Below are positions 1 through 6,292 of a stretch of 8,185 bases of DNA, piece by piece. Positions within the stretch are counted from its first letter, which is position 1; every line of letters starts with the position of its first letter. The position numbers and the translations under genes are program-made. Source of the DNA: an uncultured Eubacteriales bacterium (GTDB taxonomy: Bacteria; Bacillota; Clostridia; Lachnospirales; Lachnospiraceae); assembly GCA_949297565.1 (NCBI GenBank), contig CASFUI010000050.1:1-8185 (forward strand). Reading direction: 5' to 3'. The notes under the pieces are model-generated. The model was given only the letters and a program-made list of their open reading frames with translations. It made no database searches and was not told the origin of the DNA.

Positions 1-1185
<1,185 letters not shown>

Positions 1186-1193
1186 TTAACGGT

Positions 1194-1242
1194 AAAAAAG
1201 GTCTTCCGCCCATGACACAAAACTGTCAAGAGACGAAAGACC
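1194..1242 (-). terminator. T-box-controlled intrinsic terminator of the leuA leader
   Basis: On the minus strand GGTCTTTCGTC (1242-1232) pairs with GGCGGAAGACC (1210-1200) through 11 pairs including G-U wobbles. The stem continues with a second helix, TGACA/TGTCA, around a TTTTG loop, and is followed by six U (1199-1194). This is the classic terminator half of a T-box switch: it forms when charged tRNA-Leu fails to stabilise the antiterminator just upstream. Confidence 0.9.
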
Positions 1243-1529
1243 ACAGTCTCACGCGTTACCACTCTTATTCACGATTGCTCGTGCACTCACTGAATACGGA
1301 CATCTCTGCCTTATATTCTGTCCACTATAACGGTTGGCTTCCGGCTACGCCTACTCGCATATTGTTCATCTGCAATACAACATAAATATTAAACTGATGC
1401 TTATTAATGCTTTCAGATAGCAGCTCTGAGGCGAGTTCAATATCTTCCTTCCATTGTCTTTCACCAGCCGACAACTCTCTGACTCCGGTTAATATCTAAT
1501 ATTCCTCTTCATTGCTTTTGCTTATTATT
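1194..1529 (-). promoter_or_regulatory. T-box leader (leucine specifier CTC) controlling leuA
   Basis: This leader RNA senses uncharged tRNA-Leu and decides whether transcription continues into leuA. Read on the minus strand, it shows the Stem I distal elements AGAGAG and GGCTGGTGAAAG (about 1478-1456, with TTGTC/GACAA helix) and the specifier region GAACTCGCCTC, with codon CTC (Leu) at 1435-1433. The Stem II-type block AGCCGGAAG...CCGTTAT lies near 1345-1325. A perfect 5-bp hairpin with a GCAA tetraloop (1283-1270) comes next, then the T-box sequence AGAGTGGTAACGCG at 1265-1252. The TGGT bulge would pair with an ACCA tRNA 3' end, which fits discriminator A of tRNA-Leu. The terminator follows directly. 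The 5' limit is estimated from the promoter. About 120 bases of extra leader separate the terminator from leuA. Confidence 0.92.
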
Positions 1530-1535
1530 GAGACA

Positions 1536-1564
1536 ATATTACATTATAAAACTTACACTGTCAA
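1536..1564 (-). promoter_or_regulatory. Promoter of the leuA T-box transcript
   Basis: A consensus -35 TTGACA (1564-1559) is followed after 17 bases by TAATAT (1541-1536). A perfect TATAAT at 1548-1543 lies only 10 bases from the same -35, so it cannot be its partner. Transcription would start near 1529, just upstream of the T-box Stem I. This is a sigma-A type promoter by pattern only. Confidence 0.7.
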
Positions 1565-1619
1565 GAAGTTTTTTGCATTTTCCAAATACTTACTTAACAG
1601 TTCAGCCATAAGCTGTATG

Positions 1620-1652
1620 ACAGGCAAATCATGCCTGCATGAATTTGCCTGT
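1620..1652 (-). terminator. Strong hairpin after the MoxR/DUF58 operon, probable terminator without U-run
   Basis: A 14-bp stem with one bulged T and a CAGG loop (arms ACAGGCAAAT...ATTTGCCTGT, inner CATG/CATG) lies about 20 bases after the stop codon at 1672 and before the leuA promoter. Flanking AAGC/GCTT can extend the stem. Neither strand has a T-run after it, so it may work as a weak terminator, a pause or an RNA 3'-end stabiliser. I assign it to the minus strand because both neighbouring genes run that way. Confidence 0.4.
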
Positions 1653-1671
1653 TGTGCGGCTTCCCCCCCGA

Positions 1672-3012
1672 TTAAATATCCTTGAAAACCGATGCTTCCT
1701 CAGGCGTAACTCTCTCCTCAGAATACCTTGCTTTCTCATAAACTGCCGTAATCTTTTCCGCCAGCTCTTCGTTATCAGTTATATTCTGAAGTGTCAGACT
1801 GCTTGGCGGTGCAAAAGGCTCCGGAGGCTTACCTCCCGTACCCTTAAGTACTCTTTTTTTATACATCCTTCTCACCGAACGCGTATCCCTCGGTGCGTTT
1901 TTTTTGGCATTAGCAGACATTTTATTGACATGCTGCGTATCCTCATTCGGCACAATATACTCTATATAGTCGTTTCCGAGCTTTTTAGTGCGGTTAAAGT
2001 TTTTAATATAAGTTCTTACCATGTAAATTAAAGCAATAACTATTGCAATGACAAGCACAAGTCCAAATGCCTCAAAAATTGACTGCATTACAGGCGAATC
2101 AGGCATCTCCCAGTCAATTTCTCCCAGCGACTCCTCTGTCTCTGTGTCATTCTGAGTCATGCCCATACTTCCGGTATCAAACCCGGAAGTCCCTAGCAGG
2201 AATATAAAAAGCTTTACAACAAGACGGACAACAAGACCGACTCCCTTTCCCATAAGCTCAAAGATATTCCCGTACTGTCCGTTATAAAACAGAAGCATTC
2301 CAAGCGAAATCAATACCGCAGAAGTTACCGTAACAAATTTGTTTACCTGTTTTATCTGTTTTGCAGGAAAATCTTTTTTCTTTCGGTTTAGATTTAATAC
2401 ATAATCCAAGTGACTTAAATTGTTGTATACAATTTTAAGCACAATAAACAGTATGCAGAACACCACCTCAATATTCACCAAAAGCGAAACATTCTGCCAT
2501 ACACCTATTATATACCCGAATGCCGGAGATGCCACAAAAAACACATTCATATCCTCTCCGGCATAAATCTGAGAAAGCGCAGCCTCCGCATCATCAAGTG
2601 TTCTTCCATCAGAGACAATCATATTCTTAGGGGATAACCTTTGGATTGTGTTATTTTTAAGCCATATGGAATACGCACAGAGCAAAATTACCGTGACAAG
2701 ATTTGCAAAAAGCTGACTGTCGTTTTCAGCCACAACACACGCAGCCACAAAAACAAGAATATTGCTCAGCACAAACAGACTGAATTTTTTGGTCTTTTTT
2801 CTTATTAAAAATAAAAACACTACGGCAGGAATAATCCACATACTTCTTAAAAACTCTCTGCCCGTCATGTGATATATTCCCAGATACGCCATAAAAATAA
2901 ATGACGCAAACAGTATGCACTGCATTACGAGTTCAATTAATGACAGCACAGCGTTGCTGCGTTTTACCCTTCCTACCTCGTCTCCCGACTTATCTTTCCT
3001 ATCAAACCGCAC
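1672..3012 (-). CDS. Polytopic membrane protein with DUF4129-like C-terminal tail
   Basis: This is the third gene of the MoxR-DUF58 operon, 446 residues. I count about eight or nine hydrophobic segments (roughly 23-45, 56-70, 78-95, 101-118, 157-171, 174-196, 225-243, 254-275 and 311-332). An acidic, probably non-cytoplasmic stretch lies near 288-305, and a soluble tail of about 110 residues ends the protein. The tail reads SVRRMYKKRV (379-388), PPEPFAPPSS (396-405) and TAVYEKARYSEERVTPEEA (422-440). This is the layout of DUF4129 domains found at the C-terminus of TgpA-like transglutaminase membrane proteins. No transglutaminase Cys-His-Asp core is visible, so this is probably a non-enzymatic relative that holds or presents the complex in the membrane. 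The start is GTG at 3012, chosen because GGGAGG (3027-3022) lies 9 bases upstream. It overlaps the DUF58 gene by 11 bases, implying translational coupling. Molecular function is unknown. Confidence 0.85.
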   Translation of the reverse strand: MRFDRKDKSGDEVGRVKRSNAVLSLIELVMQCILFASFIFMAYLGIYHMTGREFLRSMWIIPAVVFLFLIRKKTKKFSLFVLSNILVFVAACVVAENDSQLFANLVTVILLCAYSIWLKNNTIQRLSPKNMIVSDGRTLDDAEAALSQIYAGEDMNVFFVASPAFGYIIGVWQNVSLLVNIEVVFCILFIVLKIVYNNLSHLDYVLNLNRKKKDFPAKQIKQVNKFVTVTSAVLISLGMLLFYNGQYGNIFELMGKGVGLVVRLVVKLFIFLLGTSGFDTGSMGMTQNDTETEESLGEIDWEMPDSPVMQSIFEAFGLVLVIAIVIALIYMVRTYIKNFNRTKKLGNDYIEYIVPNEDTQHVNKMSANAKKNAPRDTRSVRRMYKKRVLKGTGGKPPEPFAPPSSLTLQNITDNEELAEKITAVYEKARYSEERVTPEEASVFKDI

Positions 3013-4162
3013 GTTTATGCACCTCCCATTCCACTAAAGATGCACATGTATAGTCAAGCGCCGTCTCCTGTTCATGATAAAAAGGCAATATCCAGACACA
3101 CATGCTGTTTTTACCGGTAAGACTGTCAAATGCAAGTTGTACATCCCTGCGCCTGCTGTGTGAAATCATAACATACAAAACATCTTGTTTTTCGGACAGA
3201 GCCCGGTTCTTCGCCGCTCCTGCACCTATTTTCAAATTAAGAAGCAAATCAGTAAAAGACTTTGGCTGCTTTGACAAATCAATTCTTGCCAGTGCAGTAT
3301 TGACGGCGTTTAAGTGAGCCTGCCCCATTCCCTCATCAACACAAACACTATCATTTTCTATATAATCCACTCCGTTTGAGACAAGCGACACCTGCACTCT
3401 CTGCTCAATCAAATTCTGCGCAAGACCGGATGCTATTGAGATGGATTCCTCCAAAAGCACCTCATCTTTAAGCATCCCTTCCGGCTCAAGATTAAGCAGG
3501 ATACATACCGACTGACACATCGTCTCCTGATACTGATTAACCATAAGCTGTCCGCTTCTCGCCGACGCCTTCCAGTTAATCGTATTCATCGTATCGGATG
3601 TATCATAATCACGTATCCCTCGAAACGCAAATATATCCGGGTTGAGATATTTATTTTTCTCAACAGCTCCCATAACCTTTGAATACAAAACAGAAAGCTT
3701 CTGTGTATCGGCGCTTCTTGGAAAAACGGTAATGTACGCATGCTGCTTTGTGCTGATAATGTTAATGTCATTCATAAACAGACCTGACGAAGTCATATCT
3801 GCCCTTTCTATAGAGTACACACCTCTTCTGCCGCAGTTTACAGGTATATTCCTCGTCACACGCTGATACATCATAAGCGAAAACACATCATTCCTATATG
3901 TCATATCAGAGACAACTGAGTTTTCTTCACCGTCCTCAAATTTCAAAGCACGGTTCACCTGAAATTTAACATTAATATACGGAAGAGGAAGCCTCTTTTT
4001 ATTAGTGACTACTTCTATAAGCTGTACAGACTCTCCGCATACAACATGCTTTTTTGAAAAAGCTATCTCAACTGTAAGTTTCTTATACCAAAGCCTGCTG
4101 TATATCCTGCGAAGCACCATATATACAACTGCTGCCCCCAGTAACATAACCACTATAATCAT
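3002..4162 (-). CDS. DUF58 family membrane-anchored protein
   Basis: This is the second gene of the operon, 386 residues from the chosen start. One N-terminal membrane segment (about residues 2-18) is followed by basic residues, a beta-rich region and the DUF58 core with signature FRGIRDYDTSD (180-190) and INWKASARSGQL (195-206). The C-terminal half resembles a von Willebrand A fold, but the usual first MIDAS aspartate appears to be Asn (ILLNLEPEG, about 221-229), so metal binding may be lost. DUF58 proteins sit beside MoxR ATPases in many bacteria and are thought to be their partners; the biochemical role is unproven. ATG at 4162 is preferred: it overlaps the moxR stop as ATGA and has GGAG 6 bases upstream (4172-4169). 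A TTG at 4174 would add four residues, but GGAGG then lies only one base away. It is tightly coupled to both neighbours. Confidence 0.9.
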   Translation of the reverse strand: MIIVVMLLGAAVVYMVLRRIYSRLWYKKLTVEIAFSKKHVVCGESVQLIEVVTNKKRLPLPYINVKFQVNRALKFEDGEENSVVSDMTYRNDVFSLMMYQRVTRNIPVNCGRRGVYSIERADMTSSGLFMNDINIISTKQHAYITVFPRSADTQKLSVLYSKVMGAVEKNKYLNPDIFAFRGIRDYDTSDTMNTINWKASARSGQLMVNQYQETMCQSVCILLNLEPEGMLKDEVLLEESISIASGLAQNLIEQRVQVSLVSNGVDYIENDSVCVDEGMGQAHLNAVNTALARIDLSKQPKSFTDLLLNLKIGAGAAKNRALSEKQDVLYVMISHSRRRDVQLAFDSLTGKNSMCVWILPFYHEQETALDYTCASLVEWEVHKRAV

Positions 4163-5106
4163 ACCTTGCTCCAATCCTCCGTTGGAATCTGAGTCTTAGC
4201 CAAAATATCCTGGATTATAGAAGCTCTGTTATCTTGATTTGTCATTCCGTGCTTTAAAATCAGCCTGTGCGCAAATACAGGAACCGAAAGCCTGATAACA
4301 TCCTCAGGCACTACATACTTCCTGCCCTGAATGTATGCATATGCCCGAGCTGCTCTTACCATATTAAGAACACCTCTCGGGCTGACGCCTATTGCGACAT
4401 TAATATGATTTCTGCTCTCATTTGCTATATCTACAATGTAGTTCATTATCGCCTCATGAACAAACACATTCTTTGCCTCTTCAGACATCTTAATTGTGTC
4501 TTCTCTGCTGCAAACCGCCTCTAACGTCTCAAGCGGATTATCCGACATAAATCTGCGTATTATTTCAAGCTCCTCATCTCTGTCCGGATACCCCATTGAC
4601 ACCTGTAAAAGAAAACGGTCAAGCTGAGCCTCAGGAAGCGGATATGTGCCCGCTGTCTCTATCGGATTTTGTGTCGCTATAACTATAAACGGCGCTTCAA
4701 GCTTTCTCGTCTCGCCGTCAACCGTGACCTGCCGCTCCTCCATACACTCAAGCAGAGCCGACTGTGTACGCGGAGTAGCTCTGTTTATCTCATCTGCCAG
4801 CAGAATGTTCGCAAAAACCGGTCCTTTTCTGAACACAAATTCGCCCTGCTTCTGATTAAAATAATTAATTCCCGTAACATCTGATGGAAGTAAATCAGGA
4901 GTAAACTGTATTCTTGAAAATTCCGAAGCAAGCGACGCCGCAAATGACTTTGCAATCATCGTCTTGCCCGTTCCCGGAACATCCTCCAAAAGCACATGCC
5001 CTCCGGCAATCAACGCCGTAAGAATCATATCTGTAACATTTGATTTTCCAACAATTACTTTGTTTACATTGTCTCTGATAAGTACTGCTTTCTGCTGATA
5101 CTTCAT
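4159..5106 (-). CDS. MoxR-family AAA+ ATPase
   Basis: This is the first gene of the operon, 315 residues, close to the family norm. MoxR ATPases use ATP hydrolysis as chaperones that activate or insert cofactors into partner proteins, often vWA-domain or membrane proteins encoded next to them. Visible motifs are Walker A VPGTGKT (43-49), Walker B LLADEINR (102-109), sensor 1 IATQNP (143-148) followed by the MoxR-typical ETAGTYPLPEAQLDRFLL (150-167), and sensor 2 GVSPRG (240-245). All catalytic residues look intact. The ATG at 5106 is chosen because GGAG (5116-5113) lies 6 bases upstream and the protein then begins MKYQQKAV, as is normal for the family. Upstream in-frame starts at 5118 (ATG after GGGG), 5130 (ATG) and 5142 (TTG) are possible; the TTG lies inside a palindrome. 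The gene ends in a 4-base overlap with the DUF58 gene. Confidence 0.94.
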   Translation of the reverse strand: MKYQQKAVLIRDNVNKVIVGKSNVTDMILTALIAGGHVLLEDVPGTGKTMIAKSFAASLASEFSRIQFTPDLLPSDVTGINYFNQKQGEFVFRKGPVFANILLADEINRATPRTQSALLECMEERQVTVDGETRKLEAPFIVIATQNPIETAGTYPLPEAQLDRFLLQVSMGYPDRDEELEIIRRFMSDNPLETLEAVCSREDTIKMSEEAKNVFVHEAIMNYIVDIANESRNHINVAIGVSPRGVLNMVRAARAYAYIQGRKYVVPEDVIRLSVPVFAHRLILKHGMTNQDNRASIIQDILAKTQIPTEDWSKV

Positions 5107-5136
5107 AGTTGTCTCCATATTAATCCCCATTTCCTC

Positions 5137-5153
5137 GCACAAAATTTTTGTGC
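5137..5153. repeat. Perfect palindrome GCACAAAAATTTTGTGC in the moxR leader
   Basis: Two 8-base arms around a single central base lie about 10 bases after the expected transcription start and about 30 bases before the chosen moxR start. It could be a repressor operator or a short leader hairpin (6-bp stem, 5-base loop). No known operator consensus is recognised. Confidence 0.5.
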
Positions 5154-5169
5154 ATATTTGCTATTACAA

Positions 5170-5198
5170 ATTATAACAAAAACAGCGCCGCCAAACAA
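5170..5198 (-). promoter_or_regulatory. Promoter of the moxR-DUF58-membrane protein operon
   Basis: A perfect TATAAT (5175-5170) with an extended -10 (TGTTATAAT) and a weaker -35, TTGTTT (5198-5193), are separated by 17 bases. The -35 lies in the loop of the preceding gene's terminator and the extended TG lies at the end of its U-tract, so the two signals share DNA. Transcription would start near 5163. Confidence 0.65.
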
Positions 5199-5210
5199 TG
5201 CAGCAGCGCC
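5176..5210 (-). terminator. Intrinsic terminator of the Lrp-family gene
   Basis: On the minus strand GGCGCTGCT pairs with GGCGGCGCT (9 pairs, three of them G-U) around a 9-base loop, followed by GTTTTTGTT. It lies about 25 bases after the stop at 5234. The G-U pairs become A-C mismatches on the other strand, so the terminator acts only in the minus direction. Confidence 0.75.
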
Positions 5211-5233
5211 ATTTTATACTTTTTTAATTTTAA

Positions 5234-5689
5234 CTATTCTTCCGCCGGAAGCTCAACATTGACATCTATTCCTCTGGGCTCGACAGGCGTTGAAAAAACT
5301 ATCTGTGTGCTTGTACGGCCAAATTTCTGAAGCTGTCCTATAAATGTATCAAGCTCCATAGTGCTTGGGAATACAACCTTCAACAGCATTGAATAATTTC
5401 CGGTGACACAGTTGCATTCAACTACATTAGGGCATGACTTGATAAAAGGATAAAACTCCGGTTTTTGTACAGGTGCAACTTCAAGATTAATAAATGCAGT
5501 AATATGATACCCGAGCTTTAACTGATTTATCTTTACCTCATATCCCTCAATAATCTGTTCCTTCTCAAGCCTTTCAATTCTTGCGGACACCGCGGGCGAT
5601 GACAAAAAAACATTCTCAGCCAATGCTTTAAGCGGCATTCTCGCATCTTTTTGCAGCAACGTAATCAGCTTTTTATCAATTTTATCCAT
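5234..5689 (-). CDS. Lrp/AsnC family transcriptional regulator
   Basis: This 151-residue protein has the standard family length and layout. It begins with an N-terminal winged helix-turn-helix: MDKIDKKLITLLQKDAR (1-17) leads in, LKALAENVFLSSPAVSARIERLEKE (20-44) forms the HTH, and GYEVKIN completes the wing. A RAM/AsnC ligand-binding domain follows (about 62-137). The effector-site turn reads VTGNYSMLL (95-103), with Ser where many members have Asp (GxYD), so ligand preference may differ. Such proteins form octamers, bind amino acids and regulate amino-acid metabolism or transport; the ligand here is unknown. The ATG at 5689 is the only start that keeps the conserved DKIDKKLI opening, although its ribosome site is weak (AAAGG about 1 base away, GGAAAG farther off). 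The leader carries a terminator hairpin and possible binding repeats, suggesting regulated expression. Confidence 0.95.
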   Translation of the reverse strand: MDKIDKKLITLLQKDARMPLKALAENVFLSSPAVSARIERLEKEQIIEGYEVKINQLKLGYHITAFINLEVAPVQKPEFYPFIKSCPNVVECNCVTGNYSMLLKVVFPSTMELDTFIGQLQKFGRTSTQIVFSTPVEPRGIDVNVELPAEE

Positions 5690-5718
5690 ACCTTTACCAA
5701 CTTTCCATATATCTTTAG

Positions 5719-5757
5719 CTAAGGAAAAAAAGAGACAATCCCGGAAGCAGCTTCCAA
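5719..5757 (-). other. Possible 12-codon leader peptide in the lrp 5' leader
   Basis: A perfect AAAGGAG (5770-5764) sits 6 bases before a TTG at 5757, opening a frame MEAASGIVSFFP that stops at TAG (5721-5719). The frame runs through the whole terminator hairpin and its U-tract. Translation would prevent the hairpin folding, as in attenuation. Only the ribosome site and its spacing support it; TTG is a rare start and the peptide is short. It is not strongly enriched for one regulatory amino acid. Confidence 0.3.
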
Positions 5758-5766
5758 AATTGTCTC
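5725..5766 (-). terminator. Intrinsic terminator hairpin within the lrp leader (candidate attenuator)
   Basis: GAGACAAT pairs with ATTGTCTC (8 bp). Inside it, across a 3x3 internal loop, GGAAG/CTTCC closes a three-base loop. On the minus strand seven T follow directly (5731-5725). It lies between the proposed lrp promoter and the lrp start. It is therefore either an attenuator of lrp or the end of a short RNA of about 55-60 nt started at the same promoter. On the plus strand no T-run follows. Confidence 0.8.
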
Positions 5767-5790
5767 CTTTGACATTCTTAATCTGCTAAT

Positions 5791-5819
5791 AATATACACC
5801 TTTTCTTTTAATAGTGCAA
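5791..5819 (-). promoter_or_regulatory. Candidate promoter of the Lrp-family gene
   Basis: TTGCAC (5819-5814), a 17-base spacer and TATATT (5796-5791) form a moderate sigma-A pattern. Transcription would start near 5784, giving a leader of about 95 nt that contains the terminator hairpin. On the opposite strand TTGACA (5769-5774) with TATACA (5793-5798, spacer 18) overlaps the same -10 and could drive the plus-strand gene with a longer leader. Confidence 0.5.
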
Positions 5820-5941
5820 GTTTTTTTAACATTTTATTGCTTTCCGACATATGTTTACGGAATTTTATTAAGTTTATCCGGTGTTATATTCAAGTTTTTC
5901 TAACTTATATTGCATTATCTCAAGTATTCTGATAAAGTTGC
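5817..5941. repeat. Three related CAAGT...TTGC repeats between lrp and the DUF1292 gene
   Basis: Copy 1 (5817-5840) and copy 2 (5891-5913) share CAAGTTTTT(T/C)TAAC and end in ATTGC. Copy 3 (5921-5941) is a weaker version, CAAGTATTCTGATAAAGTTGC. Copy 1 touches the lrp -35; copies 2 and 3 supply the -35 and -10 of the candidate plus-strand promoter. Multiple degenerate AT-rich sites beside an lrp-type gene are typical of autoregulation, but binding is inferred. The rest of this intergenic stretch is plain AT-rich DNA with no gene I can support. Confidence 0.45.
5910..5938 (+). promoter_or_regulatory. Candidate promoter of the DUF1292 gene
   Basis: TTGCAT (5910-5915), 17 bases, then TAAAGT (5933-5938). 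Both elements are imperfect. A start near 5945 would give a short leader containing the inverted repeat ATTAGTT-CAC-AACTAAT (5942-5958), about 8 bases before GGAGG. The alternative is the upstream TTGACA at 5769. Confidence 0.35.
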
Positions 5942-5975
5942 ATTAGTTCACAACTAATTATTTATGGAGGTCTGT

Positions 5976-6290
5976 ATGACAGCTGAAAACAACAAAAATG
6001 ATTATACAACAGTTACACTGTCTCTTGACGACGGAACTGAATGCGAATGCGCAATTATAAGAATCTTCCCTGCCGGCGACAGCAATTATATTGCTCTTCT
6101 TCCACTTGAGGGTGATGCCGCAGATAACGATGAAGTATACCTTTACCGATACATTGAGACGTCTGACGGCGACCCGGTGCTTGAGAATATTGAATCTGAT
6201 GAGGAATATGAGACAGTTGCAGACGCTTTTGACGAAGAGCTTGATGCAATGGAATACGAGGAATTATATGCCGAGGAGGACGAAGAATAA
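5976..6290 (+). CDS. DUF1292 family acidic protein
   Basis: This small cytoplasmic protein of 104 residues belongs to the DUF1292 (YrzB-like) group common in Firmicutes, whose function is not established. The family pattern is visible: a beta segment TTVTLSLDDGTECECAII (11-28), then NYIALLPL (37-44), EVYLYRYIE (53-61), VLENIESDEEYETVADAF (68-85). The protein is extremely acidic: 34 Asp/Glu against only 3 Lys/Arg, with no basic residue after Arg58 and an EEDEE terminus. This could reflect binding to a basic partner, DNA mimicry or simply family character. The start at 5976 is set by GGAGG (5966-5970) 5 bases upstream; the ATG at 5964 overlaps that site. The gene is divergent from the Lrp-family gene and convergent with the helicase, with two bases between their stop codons. 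Confidence 0.9.
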   Translation: MTAENNKNDYTTVTLSLDDGTECECAIIRIFPAGDSNYIALLPLEGDAADNDEVYLYRYIETSDGDPVLENIESDEEYETVADAFDEELDAMEYEELYAEEDEE

Positions 6291-6292
6291 AA

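Noticed and set aside
1543..1548. Perfect TATAAT upstream of leuA
   Set aside because: It lies only 10 bases from TTGACA, and no suitable -35 lies 16-18 bases upstream; TAATAT at 1536-1541 has correct spacing.
1639..2031. Plus-strand open frame of 130 codons
   Set aside because: It is antisense to the DUF4129-like gene, rich in Arg/Cys/Leu as expected of a shadow frame, with no domain likeness or ribosome site.
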